Shown piece after piece: positions 1 to 11,200 of a stretch of 64,000 nucleotides of DNA. Numbering within the stretch: position 1 is the first letter of the stretch; the number at the start of each line of letters is the position of its first letter. Source of the DNA: Flavobacteriaceae bacterium F08102 (GTDB taxonomy: Bacteria > Bacteroidota > Bacteroidia > Flavobacteriales > Flavobacteriaceae); contig JALKAY010000007.1 of assembly GCA_023015935.1 (NCBI GenBank), positions 273-64,272 on the forward strand, given 5' to 3'. The notes below the pieces were generated by a model. The model was not told where the DNA came from. It saw nothing but the letters and a program-made list of their open reading frames with translations, and did no database searches. The position numbers were made by a program, and so were the translations under genes.

Positions 1-1337
1 ATAGCCTTGGACAATTATCTAGAACTATTAAAATTAATTCTACCAGAATTTCTAATTAATCACTTCGATTTAGTTAAAAATACTAAGAATGATGAAGTTA
101 TGCATCTCTATTTTGAAGAACGCAATGTAACACCCTAAGAAGAAGCTAATCGTATTTTGATAGCTCATGGATTCCATAAAGAAATTACGATTCAAGATTT
201 ACCTCTTAGGGGTAACACGGTATATCTTCACGTAAAACGGCGTAGATGGCTAGATAAAACCACAAAGCAAGTCGTTCAAAGAGATTGGAATTTAGTAGCA
301 CAGGGAACACGTATGACCACCGAGTTCGCTGCTTTTTTTAAAGAAATTAGTCAATACTAGAGCCTCCGATTGCCATACTATTGGTCATTTCTATAGGGTT
401 AATGGAAAGAAACTGCAACGTCACGATAAAGACTCTTTAAGCGATTTCAAAAATTGGAAGCAAAAGTGGCACGCGAAAGAGTGGCTTGTATTTCCAGAAA
501 ATATAGGAAGTTATTTATCTATTGACCAAACTGCTTTGTCTAAAGGAGAACTCTATACAATGATCACTAATAAAAAAGCTAAAGGTAAAAAAGGTAGTAT
601 CGTTGCCATCTTTGCAGGAACTAAAGTAGAGTCCATTATAAAACACCTTTTGATGATCTCTGCCAAGAAAAGAGCTAGCTAGCGTTAAAGAAATTACGCT
701 GGATATGGCAAATTCAATGAAAACGATAGCTAAGAAATGCTTTCCTAAAGCCATATTGGTTACAGATCGTTTTCATGTACAAAAACTCGCTATTGAAACA
801 TTACAAGATATTCGAATTAAGCACAGATGGGAAGCTATAGATGTAGAAAATGAACTAATAAAACAGGCTAAGCTCAAAAATAAAGATTATACACTGCAAG
901 TATTTAGTAATGGCGATACAAGAAAACAACTGTTGGCAAGAAGTAGATACTTACTTTACAAAGCCCCATGTAATTGGCCCCAAAGTCAGTGCCAACGAAG
1001 TGAAATTTTGTTTAACGAATACCCAGATATTAAAACTGCTTTTGATTTAGTTCAAGAGCTTAGAAACATATTTAATACAACAAAATCAATAAAAATAGCT
1101 TACACAAAGCTTGCACATTGGTATAACAATGTAGAAAAGTCTGGGTTCAAAGCCTTCAATACAATCGCAAATACTATAACTATAAATTACCGATCAATAC
1201 TAAACTATTTTATCAATCGAAGTACTAATGCAGCTGCAGAATCATTTAATGCAAAAATAAAGGCGTTTAGGGCACAGTTTAGGGGCGTTAAAAATGTAGA
1301 ATTCTTTCTTTATAGATTAACTACAATTTTTGCTTAA
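1..1337 (+). pseudogene. Degraded DDE transposase (ISAon1/ISL3-like), 5' end outside window
   Basis: Remnant of a two-part transposase of the kind named ISAon1 in Bacteroidota, with an ISL3-type DDE domain. Three segments in different frames join into one homologous protein. The N-terminal part (YLHVKRRRW, RDWNLVAQGTRMTTEFAAF) carries an in-frame TAA at 136-138 and ends at 360. The middle (HTIGHFYRVNGKKLQ, SIDQTALSKGELYT) runs in the +1 frame. The C-terminal part (LVTDRFHVQK, AAESFNAKIKAF) lies in a third frame from about 684. All three presumed catalytic residues survive in pieces (D of SIDQ, D of VTDR, E of AAES). The break near 358 may be the natural two-ORF boundary of this group, but the stop at 136 and a 4-bp tandem CTAG duplication at 675-682 are real lesions. 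Terminal inverted repeats were not identified. The element is almost certainly inactive. Confidence 0.85.
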
Positions 1338-1383
1338 ACACAACAATTAGGAATGATCCGTAATTGGACGTCCTGTTTAAATC

Positions 1384-1412
1384 AAAAAAGCCACTCAATT
1401 ACTTGAATGGCT
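1384..1412 (-). terminator. Intrinsic terminator of tRNA-Asn
   Basis: Read on the minus strand, a 10-bp stem (AGCCATTCAA paired with TTGAGTGGCT, one G-T pair) with a GTAA loop is followed by six T. It sits just beyond the 3' end of the tRNA-Asn gene and fits its termination. Confidence 0.75.
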
Positions 1413-1425
1413 TTCTCTTACTGGG

Positions 1426-1499
1426 CTCCCCCTCTTGGGCTCGAACCAAGGACCCTCTGATTAACAGTCAGATGCTCTAACCAACTGAGCTAAGGAGGA
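1426..1499 (-). tRNA. tRNA-Asn (anticodon GTT)
   Basis: The minus strand folds as a 74-nt tRNA. The acceptor stem is TCCTCCT/AGGGGGA with discriminator G. The D arm has the AGCTCAGTTGGTTAGAGC pattern. The anticodon stem is TCTGA/TCAGA with loop CTGTTAA, giving anticodon GTT (Asn). The T arm is CTTGG-TTCGAGC-CCAAG. No CCA is encoded. The transposase remnant lies on its 3' side. Confidence 0.95.
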
Positions 1500-1623
1500 A
1501 TTTTACAAACTTACATATGGTATGTAAAATTTGGTGTGCAAATATAATTGTTTTTCTATTTCAAACAAGTCTATCTGAAAAAAAATTTTATAAAAATATT
1601 TTGTGAATATCCTTTACACTAAA

Positions 1624-1655
1624 TTGAGGAAATAACGTTTAATATTGTATTTTTG
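1624..1655 (+). promoter_or_regulatory. Candidate Bacteroidota promoter for sucA
   Basis: A -33 TTG at 1624-1626 and a -7 TATTTTTG (TAnnTTTG consensus) at 1648-1655 are separated by 21 nt, 25 nt before the sucA ATG. Spacing and sequence fit the SigA promoter described for Flavobacterium and Bacteroides. Predicted from sequence only. Confidence 0.55.
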
Positions 1656-1680
1656 AACTTATAAATGTAAGAATAAATTA

Positions 1681-4404
1681 ATGGATCGTTTTTCATTCTT
1701 AAATGCAGCACACACAGGATTTATTGAGGATTTGTACAATAAATACTTAGTCAATCCTGATGCCGTAGAACCAAGTTGGCGTAGTTTTTTCCAAGGGTAT
1801 GATTTTGCCAATGAAGATTATTCTCTAAACGGAGAAGAAAAAATAGCTGTTCCTGAGCACGTACACAAGGAGTTTCAGGTTTTAGAACTTATTAATGGCT
1901 ATCGTGTTCGTGGGCATTTGTTCACTAAAACAAACCCTGTACGAGAACGAAGAAGTTATGAGCCTACCTTAGCCATTGAAAATTTTGGTTTAACGGAGGC
2001 AGATTTGCAAACTACGTTTGATGCAGGAAATGCAATTGGGATTGGTGCGCAAACCTTAGATGAAATTATTCGGCATTTAGAGAAGATTTACTGTGACTCT
2101 ATTGGAGTTGAATATATGTATATACGTAAGCCGGCTACGTTAAAATGGTGGCAAGAACGCTTACATACCAATGATAATCATCCGAGATTTAGCGCGGAAG
2201 ATAAAAAATATATCTTAGCAAAACTGAATCAAGCGGTTAGTTTTGAGCAATTTTTGCAAACGAAATACGTGGGGCAAAAACGCTTTTCGTTAGAAGGAGG
2301 TGAGGCACTTATTCCAGCAATTAGTGTAGCGCTATTTAAATCGGTTGATGATTATGGGGTTAAAGAGGTTGTTTTAGGGATGGCTCATCGAGGTCGTTTG
2401 AATACACTGATTAATGTTTTTAGAAAACCGGCGCGTGAATTGTTCAGTGAATTTGAAGGGAAAGATTTTGAAGATGATAATATTGATGGGGATGTAAAAT
2501 ATCATTTGGGGCAAACGTTGAATAAGACCTATCAAAACGGGAAGTCTATCAAGATGAATCTCGTGCCAAACCCTTCACATCTCGAAACTGTGGATGCCGT
2601 GGTTGAGGGAATTACACGTGCTAAAATTGATGTGAAATACGGAGGAGATACTTCTAAAATTCTTCCAATTCTCATTCATGGAGATGCGGCGATTGCAGGC
2701 CAAGGTATTGTATATGAGGTGGTGCAAATGAGTCAGTTAAATGGGTATAAAACTGGAGGAACCATTCATATTGTGGTGAATAATCAAATTGGATTTACTA
2801 CAAATTACCTCGACGCGAGATCGAGTACTTATTGTACTGATGTTGCAAAGGTAACTTTATCACCCGTATTACATGTCAATGCGGATGATGCTGAGGCGGT
2901 CGTGCATGCTGTTAACCTTGCATTAGCTTATCGAATGCAATTCCAAAAAGATGTGTTTATCGATTTATTAGGTTATCGAAAATATGGTCATAATGAAGGG
3001 GATGAGCCTAGATTTACACAACCTACTTTGTATAAGGCCATCTCAAAACAGAAGAATCCGAAAGAGATTTATGCGGAAAAACTGATTGCAGAAGGGGTTA
3101 TCGACCAAAATTATGTTGATAAAATTACCGAAGAGTATAAGGCGTTGTTAGAGAAAGAACACGTTGCCTCTAAGGATATTGAAAAGGCGAGAGTTAGCCC
3201 TTTTATGGAAGAGATCTGGAAAGATTATGAGCAGTCAGATTTAGCAGGGATGCTAGCACCGGTTGACACCAAATTTGATAAAGAGGAGCTGAAGTACATT
3301 GGTCGTGTTATTTCTACCATACCACCGGATGTTCAATTTGTTCGCAAAGCAGAGCGGATTTTAAAGGGGCGTGCTAGTATGATAGAAAATGATGTGTTGG
3401 ATTGGGGAATGGCAGAGACCTTGGCTTACGGAAGTCTATTACAAGAAGGATATAATATTCGGATTTCTGGTCAAGACGTTGAACGTGGTACGTTTAGTCA
3501 TCGACATGCCATTTTAAGAGATGAAAAATCTGAAGAACGCATAAACCTTCTAAATACAAACCCAAAGAATAAAGGAGTGATGTATATCTATAATTCATTA
3601 CTCTCTGAATATGGTGTTTTGGGATTTGACTATGGATATGCTATGGCTGAACCAAATACGTTAACCATATGGGAAGCACAATTTGGGGACTTTAGTAATG
3701 GAGCACAAATTGTTTTTGATCAGTACTTATCGGCAGCGGAAGATAAATGGAAATTGCAAAATGGTATTGTTGTCTTATTACCCCATGGATATGAAGGTCA
3801 AGGATCTGAACATTCGTCTGCTAGAATGGAACGTTATTTACAGCTTTGTGCGGTTGATAATATGACTTTGGCAGATTGTACAACGCCAGCAAATATGTAT
3901 CATTTGCTGAGAAGGCAAATGAAGCGAAAATTTAAAAAACCATTAATCGTATTTACTCCTAAAAGTTTGTTGAGACATCCAAAAGCGGTTTCTACCTTAG
4001 AAGATTTGGCGAGTGGAAGTTTTCAAACAGTAATAGATGACACCATAAATAAAGACCGTGTAAAAAAATTAGTATTTTGTACTGGGAAATTCTATTATGA
4101 CCTTCTTGCAGAAAGGGAAAAACTAAACGTAGATACAATTGCATTGGTGAGAATAGAACAATTATTCCCACTAGATGGAGAAAAAATTAAGGAGGTAATT
4201 GAAGGCTATAAAAATGTTGAACGGTATGTATGGGCGCAAGAAGAACCAAAAAATATGGGCGCTTGGAGCTATATGTTGCAGCGTTTTGAATGGGCAACGT
4301 TAGAGGTGGCATCAAGACCTTATTATGCAGTTCCGGCTGCGGGTTCTAGTTCGCGATTTAAAAAGAGACAACAGTTGGTAATAGATCAAGTATTTGATAT
4401 GTAA
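1681..4404 (+). CDS. sucA: 2-oxoglutarate dehydrogenase E1 component
   Basis: Thiamine-diphosphate-dependent decarboxylase (907 aa) of the 2-oxoglutarate dehydrogenase complex in the TCA cycle. It decarboxylates 2-oxoglutarate and transfers the succinyl group to the lipoyl arm of SucB. The short N-terminal E1 domain (FIEDLYNKYLVNPDAVEPSW, residues about 14-33) is followed by the dehydrogenase core with MAHRGRLNTL near residue 235, the ThDP/Mg site GDAAIAGQG near residue 334, and a transketolase-like pyrimidine-binding domain (about 570-765). The length is normal for OdhA/SucA. The ATG is preceded by a good Bacteroidota promoter. The E2 gene sucB follows after one intervening gene. E3 (lipoamide dehydrogenase) is not in the window. 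Confidence 0.97.
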   Translation: MDRFSFLNAAHTGFIEDLYNKYLVNPDAVEPSWRSFFQGYDFANEDYSLNGEEKIAVPEHVHKEFQVLELINGYRVRGHLFTKTNPVRERRSYEPTLAIENFGLTEADLQTTFDAGNAIGIGAQTLDEIIRHLEKIYCDSIGVEYMYIRKPATLKWWQERLHTNDNHPRFSAEDKKYILAKLNQAVSFEQFLQTKYVGQKRFSLEGGEALIPAISVALFKSVDDYGVKEVVLGMAHRGRLNTLINVFRKPARELFSEFEGKDFEDDNIDGDVKYHLGQTLNKTYQNGKSIKMNLVPNPSHLETVDAVVEGITRAKIDVKYGGDTSKILPILIHGDAAIAGQGIVYEVVQMSQLNGYKTGGTIHIVVNNQIGFTTNYLDARSSTYCTDVAKVTLSPVLHVNADDAEAVVHAVNLALAYRMQFQKDVFIDLLGYRKYGHNEGDEPRFTQPTLYKAISKQKNPKEIYAEKLIAEGVIDQNYVDKITEEYKALLEKEHVASKDIEKARVSPFMEEIWKDYEQSDLAGMLAPVDTKFDKEELKYIGRVISTIPPDVQFVRKAERILKGRASMIENDVLDWGMAETLAYGSLLQEGYNIRISGQDVERGTFSHRHAILRDEKSEERINLLNTNPKNKGVMYIYNSLLSEYGVLGFDYGYAMAEPNTLTIWEAQFGDFSNGAQIVFDQYLSAAEDKWKLQNGIVVLLPHGYEGQGSEHSSARMERYLQLCAVDNMTLADCTTPANMYHLLRRQMKRKFKKPLIVFTPKSLLRHPKAVSTLEDLASGSFQTVIDDTINKDRVKKLVFCTGKFYYDLLAEREKLNVDTIALVRIEQLFPLDGEKIKEVIEGYKNVERYVWAQEEPKNMGAWSYMLQRFEWATLEVASRPYYAVPAAGSSSRFKKRQQLVIDQVFDM

Positions 4405-4491
4405 AACACTCGTATTTTGAGTTGTAAAGTTTCGATTGAATCACTATATTACATAGGCAAACTTGAAATTATTACACAAAGGTATAAATAG

Positions 4492-5448
4492 ATGAAATCA
4501 ATAGGTTACATTTTACTGTTTCTTCTCCCTATGATGCTAATGGGGCAGGAAACTGCGGAATCTAAAAAGGCTGCGAAGGACTTTATGACCTATTATAATG
4601 AGGGTAAATCACACGCCTTGTATGCTAAGTTTGATACGGTTATGAAGTCGCATTTACCCGTACCAAAAATTGATGAATTCTATTCGGCATTAACTTCTCA
4701 ATTTGGGAAGATAACAGGGATGGAATATTTAAAAAATGTTGATCGTAGTTATCATTACAAAACAACGTTTGATAAAGGAGTATTAAAGTTTGTAGTTGCT
4801 GTTGGTGAAGATGGACTCATTTATGGACTTATTTTTCAGCAATATGTGCCAGATAATTTACCGAACTTAACGCGAAATAGTACCTCGATGAAATTGCCAT
4901 TTAATGAAGAGTGGACTGTGTTCTGGGGAGGTGAAACCATTGAACAAAATTATCATGTTGCATATAATAACCAAAAGTATGCCTATGACTTTGTCATGAT
5001 GAAAGAAGGTAAGACCTATGAAGGCGATCCAAAAAATGCGGAAAATTATTACGCCTTTGGGAAAGAGGTTATTGCTCCTTGTGACGCCACTGTAGTGGAA
5101 GTGATTAGCGGTGTGAAGGATAATGTTCCTGGTGAAATGAATCCCGCAGAATTAACAGGAAATACGGTTATTTTAAAAACAGAGAACAATGAGTATATTT
5201 TATTGGCTCATTTAAAATTCAATTCAATTGTTGTAGAAGAGGGACAGCAAGTAAAAACAGGAGAGCCCCTTGGACAATGTGGGAATTCTGGCAATACCAC
5301 AGAGCCTCATTTACATGTAAGCTTACAAAACGTTCAGGATATGAGTATTGCTACTGGAGCAAAATTGTATTTTGACAATATAATAGTAAACGGAGAAGTT
5401 AAAACAGCATATATTCCCGTTAAAAATGATTTGATAAAAAATAGATAA
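4492..5448 (+). CDS. Secreted M23 family metallopeptidase with N-terminal NTF2-like region
   Basis: 318 aa. A signal peptide (about residues 1-19, ending LMGQE) indicates export. Residues about 20-120 resemble the DUF3887/NTF2-like domain found in front of some M23 peptidases. The C-terminal half is M23/LytM-like: QKYAYDFV contains a likely zinc-ligand Asp, followed by [20 protein letters not shown] and the HxH motif in [10 protein letters not shown]23 enzymes typically cut peptidoglycan cross-bridges, but the substrate here is unknown. The gene lies between sucA and sucB and stops 4 nt before sucB, so it is probably co-transcribed with them although no metabolic link is evident. Confidence 0.88.
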   Translation: MKSIGYILLFLLPMMLMGQETAESKKAAKDFMTYYNEGKSHALYAKFDTVMKSHLPVPKIDEFYSALTSQFGKITGMEYLKNVDRSYHYKTTFDKGVLKFVVAVGEDGLIYGLIFQQYVPDNLPNLTRNSTSMKLPFNEEWTVFWGGETIEQNYHVAYNNQKYAYDFVMMKEGKTYEGDPKNAENYYAFGKEVIAPCDATVVEVISGVKDNVPGEMNPAELTGNTVILKTENNEYILLAHLKFNSIVVEEGQQVKTGEPLGQCGNSGNTTEPHLHVSLQNVQDMSIATGAKLYFDNIIVNGEVKTAYIPVKNDLIKNR

Positions 5449-5452
5449 GTAT

Positions 5453-6658
5453 ATGGTTTTAGAAATGAAAGTTCCCTCGCCGGGGGAGTCGATAACCGAA
5501 GTTGAAATTGCAAGTTGGTTAGTAGAAGATGGAGATTATGTAGAAAAAGATCAAGCGATCGCTGAGGTTGATTCAGACAAGGCAACTTTAGAATTGCCAG
5601 CTGAAGAAAGTGGTATTATTACCTTAAAAGCGGAAGAAGGAGATGCTGTTGCTGTTGGAGCAGTAGTTTGTCTTATTGATATGGATGCGAAAAAGCCAGA
5701 TGGAGCATCCACTCCAGTGAAAAAGGAAGAAAAATCAGCTGAAAAAAAGGTTGATACCCCTACAGCAGTAGCGTCAAAAACATATGCTACCGGTACTGCA
5801 TCACCTGCTGCACAGAAAATTTTGGATGAAAAAAATATTTCTACTAAAGAGGTGAAAGGTACGGGTCGAGATGGTCGAATTACCAAGAATGATGCGGTCC
5901 AAGCTCAACCGAGTATGGGTTCATCTAATGGAAATCGAGGTACTGAACGGACTAAGCTTTCAATGCTGCGTAGAAAAGTTGCACAACGATTGGTCTCTGT
6001 TAAGAATGAAACAGCCATGTTAACGACCTTTAACGAGGTAAATATGCAACCTATTTTTGATTTAAGGACTGAGTTTAAAGAGGATTTTAAAAACAAACAT
6101 GGTGTGGGACTTGGATTTATGAGTTTCTTTACCAAAGCTGTGGTGAGAGCTTTACAAATTTATCCAGATGTAAATTCAATGATAGATGGAGATTTTAAAA
6201 TTTCACATGACTTTCAAGATATTTCAATTGCCGTTTCTGGACCAAAAGGCTTGATGGTTCCTGTAATTCGCAATGCCGAAAACTTGTCATTTAGAGGAAT
6301 AGAGTCTGAAGTAAAACGATTGGCACTACGTGCAAGAGATGGAGATATAACCGTGGATGAAATGACGGGAGGGACATTTACTATTACCAATGGAGGAGTT
6401 TTTGGATCGATGTTGTCTACGCCGATTATCAATCCTCCGCAAAGTGCCATTTTAGGAATGCATAATATTGTCAATCGCCCAATGGCCGTTGATGGAAATG
6501 TAGTGATTCAACCTATAATGTATGTGGCCCTGTCATATGATCACAGAATTATTGACGGAAGAGAATCTGTAGGGTTCTTAGTGGCTGTTAAAGAAGCCCT
6601 TGAAAACCCTGTAGAATTATTGATGGACGGGAATGTAAAGAAAGCCTTGGAATTGTAA
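5453..6658 (+). CDS. sucB: Dihydrolipoyllysine-residue succinyltransferase (E2 of 2-oxoglutarate dehydrogenase)
   Basis: 401-aa E2 core. The N-terminal lipoyl domain (residues 1-75) has the modified lysine in [10 protein letters not shown] (K43). A charged Lys/Glu/Pro linker follows, then a peripheral E3-binding domain (about 115-150, [15 protein letters not shown]...[13 protein letters not shown]), then the catalytic acyltransferase domain. The active-site HxxxD is in [10 protein letters not shown] near residues 364-368. It transfers the succinyl group from E1 to CoA. Start ATG GTT TTA is 4 nt after the M23 gene. The gene ends 120 bp before two consecutive terminators. The specificity call (succinyl rather than acetyl) rests on linkage to sucA. 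Confidence 0.95.
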   Translation: MVLEMKVPSPGESITEVEIASWLVEDGDYVEKDQAIAEVDSDKATLELPAEESGIITLKAEEGDAVAVGAVVCLIDMDAKKPDGASTPVKKEEKSAEKKVDTPTAVASKTYATGTASPAAQKILDEKNISTKEVKGTGRDGRITKNDAVQAQPSMGSSNGNRGTERTKLSMLRRKVAQRLVSVKNETAMLTTFNEVNMQPIFDLRTEFKEDFKNKHGVGLGFMSFFTKAVVRALQIYPDVNSMIDGDFKISHDFQDISIAVSGPKGLMVPVIRNAENLSFRGIESEVKRLALRARDGDITVDEMTGGTFTITNGGVFGSMLSTPIINPPQSAILGMHNIVNRPMAVDGNVVIQPIMYVALSYDHRIIDGRESVGFLVAVKEALENPVELLMDGNVKKALEL

Positions 6659-6780
6659 TGCCGAGTTTAGGTATTAACTTCTAAGATTTTTAAATTGAAA
6701 TCTAATTGCCATTAGTTTAAGCTACGTGTCCGTAAGTTTTGGACAGCGTGGTAAACTGTTATAAATATAAATTGTACTTT

Positions 6781-6809
6781 AAAAACGACCCAATTGGGTC
6801 GTTTTTTTT
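6781..6809 (+). terminator. Intrinsic terminator of the sucA-M23-sucB unit
   Basis: A near-perfect palindrome with stem ACGACCC/GGGTCGT and loop AATT is followed by eight T. It lies 120 nt after the sucB stop, with no gene in between. Confidence 0.85.
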
Positions 6810-6834
6810 AAAATAAATGATTCAATTGTGATAA

Positions 6835-6867
6835 AAAAAACCTTTTCTCTAATAGAAAAGGTTTTTT
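6835..6867 (-). terminator. Intrinsic terminator of the SusCD unit (probably bidirectional)
   Basis: Stem AAACCTTTTCT/AGAAAAGGTTT with loop CTAAT, flanked by A-runs and T-runs on both sides, so it can stop transcription on either strand. It lies 28 bp after the susD-like stop on the minus strand and 26 bp from the sucB terminator. Confidence 0.8.
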
Positions 6868-6894
6868 ACTGAATTGTTACGAATGTTTAGCGAC

Positions 6895-8238
6895 TTATTC
6901 GTATCCTGGATTTTGATCTGCTAGGGTTATATTAGCATTTCCGAAAATTTCATCCTCTGGAATTGGCAAAATGTATTGATTGCTACTGGTAATATTGGGT
7001 TTTAATTCCATGATTTTATTGAAGCGGATAGCTGCAAACCAATCGGCACCATTTTCAAAAGCAAGTTCTCTAATGATTTCATTAAAGATATCATCTTTTA
7101 ATTCGTCTATGGTTGTTGCCTCAGAATCTCCTATACCAGCGCGATTTCTAATTTTGTTTAAAGGAGCTGCAGCCTCTTCTAAAGTAGCACCGCTAAATGC
7201 AAGTCCTTCAGCTTTGATTAAGTACATTTCTGACAATCGAAGAAAATAGGTAGGTCTAAAGACATCGGGATTGTTAACTTTTACAATCGTTGATCCGTTA
7301 TAGGTAAACGGAGCTCTAGGGTCATCATCCATTAAATCAGGAAACCAAGTAGTACCTGTGCGTCCCGTATAGAATCGCTTTCTATTATTATCATCTGAAT
7401 CTGAATTTTCATCGCGATATGTCATTAAAATCATTTCTTGCGAATTAATCCCTGTACTAAATACAGATTCGAAGTCTGGAGCCAAGCTTCGTGTGCCCTC
7501 TTCAATTACTTCATCAGCGAGTTCAGCAGCTTCAGCATAGTTGCCCATAAAGAGTAATACTTTTGCCTTTAACGCTTTAGCTGCAGTTTTTGAGCCTCTA
7601 TAGGTAACACTAAAATCGGGAGCATTCGCTATAGCAAAATCTAAATCAGCTAAAATCTGTGTATAACACTCAGCAACTGTATTTCTCGCTTTATTTCGAG
7701 TAACAAAGTTTACGGGTTCTGTTCTCAAGACGATCCCTAAGTTACTATTTTGGTCGAAGAATTGTCCATAATACCGCAAAGCGTCAAATGTTGACATAGC
7801 ACGTAAAAAATGTGCTTCACCAATAATTTCGGATTTTGTATTGCCTGAGAATTCACTGTCGTCTAAAGCATCTGTTAAGGTGATTACATTGTTAGCTATA
7901 TCCATGACTTTATAAAACATCACCCATAGATTTCGTACATCTAGATTGTCATATAAAATTTCATTCGCGGCAAATTGTCCTGCGGTAGTTCCAGCTGCTA
8001 CACGGCTCATGGTTCCAACCATCGCGCTCGGGATCAATTCGGTATAATAGTAATAATGCGCCATGGTTCTCGATGTAATGGTAGAATATACTCCATTGAG
8101 TAAAGCTTTCGCATCATTTTCGTTTTTTACGACGTTTTCAGGTGCCAGATTGTTTGGTGGATCATTGTCTAATACATCGGTTAATTCGCATGCGCTAAAT
8201 AAAAATAAGGCGGCTATATATAAAAGTATGTTTTTCAT
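6895..8238 (-). CDS. SusD/RagB family nutrient-binding outer-membrane lipoprotein
   Basis: 447-aa lipoprotein. The signal peptide ends in the lipobox FSAC (acylated Cys at about residue 17), followed by the SusD start pattern (LDNDPPNNLAPENVVKNENDAKALLNGVY). TPR-like helices and the conserved C-terminal end (LPIPEDE...NQNPGYE-type) mark RagB/SusD. SusD proteins cap the SusC barrel from outside and capture glycan or peptide ligands. It is somewhat shorter than most SusD proteins (about 500 aa). It lies 17 nt after the SusC-like gene on the same strand. No enzyme is linked, so the substrate cannot be inferred. Confidence 0.93.
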   Translation of the reverse strand: MKNILLYIAALFLFSACELTDVLDNDPPNNLAPENVVKNENDAKALLNGVYSTITSRTMAHYYYYTELIPSAMVGTMSRVAAGTTAGQFAANEILYDNLDVRNLWVMFYKVMDIANNVITLTDALDDSEFSGNTKSEIIGEAHFLRAMSTFDALRYYGQFFDQNSNLGIVLRTEPVNFVTRNKARNTVAECYTQILADLDFAIANAPDFSVTYRGSKTAAKALKAKVLLFMGNYAEAAELADEVIEEGTRSLAPDFESVFSTGINSQEMILMTYRDENSDSDDNNRKRFYTGRTGTTWFPDLMDDDPRAPFTYNGSTIVKVNNPDVFRPTYFLRLSEMYLIKAEGLAFSGATLEEAAAPLNKIRNRAGIGDSEATTIDELKDDIFNEIIRELAFENGADWFAAIRFNKIMELKPNITSSNQYILPIPEDEIFGNANITLADQNPGYE

Positions 8239-8255
8239 AATTGTTTGTTTTTAAA

Positions 8256-11200
8256 TTAAAATCCAAGACGAATTCCTGCACTAAATACTTTGGTTACAGG
8301 GAATCGATTATTATCTCTACCAGAACTAATATCGTTATTGTAGAGGTTAGTCGCTTCTGGATCAGCCCCCGGATATTTAGTGATTGTCCATAGGTTTTGG
8401 CCAATTGCATAAATAGATAGGTTGTCTAAGAATTTTATTTTTTTAAGGAAATTCTGATTAAATGTATATCCCAAATTCAGTGTTTTTAAACGTAAATATG
8501 AAGCGTCGTATACATAGTGACTTGAAAGTCTGTCATTATCGTTTGGATCGCCATAGACAATTCGTGGTATATCTGTAGAAGTATTCTGTGGTGTCCATGC
8601 ATCTAAAACAGCGGTAGTTTTATTTTCGCCTAAAAAGGTGTTGCTAAAGTTCGTGTCTCTAGCCAAGCTAAACGCTTGTAGTTCATTTCCTACGGCGTAG
8701 GTGAACATGGCCGATAAACTTAGCCCTTTATAGCGAATGGTGCTTGTTATTCCGCCGAAAAAGTCCGCTTGTGCATTTCCAATAACTTCTTGATCTAAAT
8801 TCGTGATTCTACCGTCTGGTACGCCGTCGGGTCCTGAAATGTCTTTAAAGCGTATATCTCCAGGACTGGTCCGTGCGTTTTGATAGGTACCGGTAGGTGA
8901 GGCTGCATTTAATGCATCAATTACATCTTGATCTTGAAAAAGTCCCTCCGCTCTGTAACCATAAATTAATCCAATTGGACTTCCTTCTCGTAACCTTCCA
9001 CCTCCCGGAAAGCCAGTTAAAAAGCCATCCTCGCCTAAAAAGTCATCAGATATTTTAGTGAGTTTATTTTTGTTTTTACTCCAGTTGAATCCTAAATTCC
9101 ACGTTACGTCTTGCGTTCGAATAAGGTCTCCTTTAATACCAATTTCAAATCCGGTGTTTTCTGTGTCTCCAACATTTGCAATGATAGAGGTAAAACCGGT
9201 ACTCCCTGGGGTAATTGCCGTAAACAACGCGTCTTTTGTGGTTTTTGTGTAATACCCAAATTCACCACTTAAACGATTGTCAAATAAAGTGAAATCTAAA
9301 CCAATATCAAATTGATTGGTAGTTTCCCATTTTAATTGATCATTCCCCAATTGTGATAATATGATTGAGGGTTCACCTCCGTAATCATAGGTAGAGAACA
9401 AGGTTCTCCAAGCATAATCACTAAAGTCTTGTTGTCCTGTTTTTCCTAAACTAACTTTTAATTTTAAATCGTCAATGACTTCATTGTCACTTAAAAATGC
9501 TTCTTCAGAAATTCGCCAAGCTACTGCTGCTGCAGGGAAAAAAGCATATTTATTGTCGGTTGCAAATTTGGAAGAACCGTCTATTCTAGCAGCAAGTGTT
9601 ACGAGGTATCGATGATCAAAATCGTAGTTGAATCTTCCAAAGTACGAAGCTAACCCTGAACCAGATTCAAATGACGATCCACTTGTAAATTCAGTAGCAC
9701 TCGTAATATTGGTTAAGACATCATTAAAGAATCCTTCACCCCATGCTTTGGTGTTCGAACTTTTAGATTTTTCAAAAGATGCACCGATAACGGCATCTAA
9801 TTGATGCTTGTCTGCGATTATTTTAGAATAGCTAAGCGTGTTATCCCAAACGGTATTGGTAAAGGTGCTTCGACTTTCTTGTGCATAGCCATCGCCATCA
9901 CCAAGGTTTCGATTCCATCCACCGGTAAAGGTGAATTTTGGATAGAAACTTTTTTGATTTCCATTGTTATAGTTTAGTGCGAACATCGACTTAAGTTTGA
10001 GACCTTCGGCTAATGTTAATTCTGTAAAAAACGAACCTAACAATAAGGTGGTTTTATTGTCATTATAGGCTTTAGATCGCGCTACAGGGTTTTCAAAACT
10101 ATATTGTGGAGAAAATGAATATGCTCCTTGATCGTTTCGTACGGGTATATCAGGTCTATAGCTGTAGGTGAGTTGGGTAAGTCCACCGTCAAGTGCGTGT
10201 TGATCTGCAAAAGACACATTGATTTTTGATCCTATCTTCCAAATGTCATTAACAACAGATTCTAAATTTAAATTAAATGAATAGCGATCAAACCCTGTAC
10301 GGTTGTAAATTCCATCCTGTTGATTCACGCCGATTGAGGTGTTGTATCTCGTTGACTTTGATCCCCCATACATAGATAAATTGTATACCGTTGTAATAGG
10401 TGATGAAGGACTTACTTCATCCTCCCAATTGGTATCAGCATCACCAAAATACGTCCCGTCCAATACGCTTTGGGTATAAGCATTGTTTATTGTTCCGTTG
10501 CTTACTGCAGTGGTCCATGCCTCTTTAAATTGAGCTGCATTTAATACATCTAAAGTTCTTGCATTTTGGGTGCTAATAGAAACGCTCGCGTCAAATTTTG
10601 GTGCTCCAGAAAAAACACCTTGTTTGGTGGTAATGATTATTACTCCATTGGCTGCTCGTGATCCATATATAGCCGCAGCGGAAGCGTCTTTAAGAATACT
10701 GATAGATTCAATGTCATTGGTGTTAATATTACCAATTGGAGTACTTAATCCTTCTTGTGCCAATTCGTTTCCTAGATTTCTACCTTCAGTTCCACCAATA
10801 GGGATATTGCTATTTGGAACTACCGGAATTCCGTCAATAACATATAATGGCTGATTGGAACCTAATAAAGAAGTAGTACCTCTAATTCGAATTCGTGCAG
10901 CTGCACCTGGTTGTCCGTTTGCAGTGGTTACATAGACTCCTGCAACTTGACCTTGTAAGGCGTTGTCAAGATTGGCTGTTGGAGCTTGATTTGTAATGTT
11001 CTTAATATCCACTACACCAACCGAACCTGTTAAGGCTTCTTTCTTAACTGAGCCATATCCAATGAGCACAACTTCATTTAGGGCGTCTAAACCAGGTACT
11101 AACTGAACGTTAATTACGGTTCTACCGTCGATAACAATTTCTTGGGTTTGATAACCAACGTATGAAATAACTAAGGTGGTTGCTCGTTCAGGTTTTATTA

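Noticed and set aside
358-360. Stop at the end of the transposase N-terminal part as a third disabling lesion
   Set aside because: Members of this group appear to encode the N-terminal region and DDE domain in separate or frameshifted ORFs, so this break may be natural.
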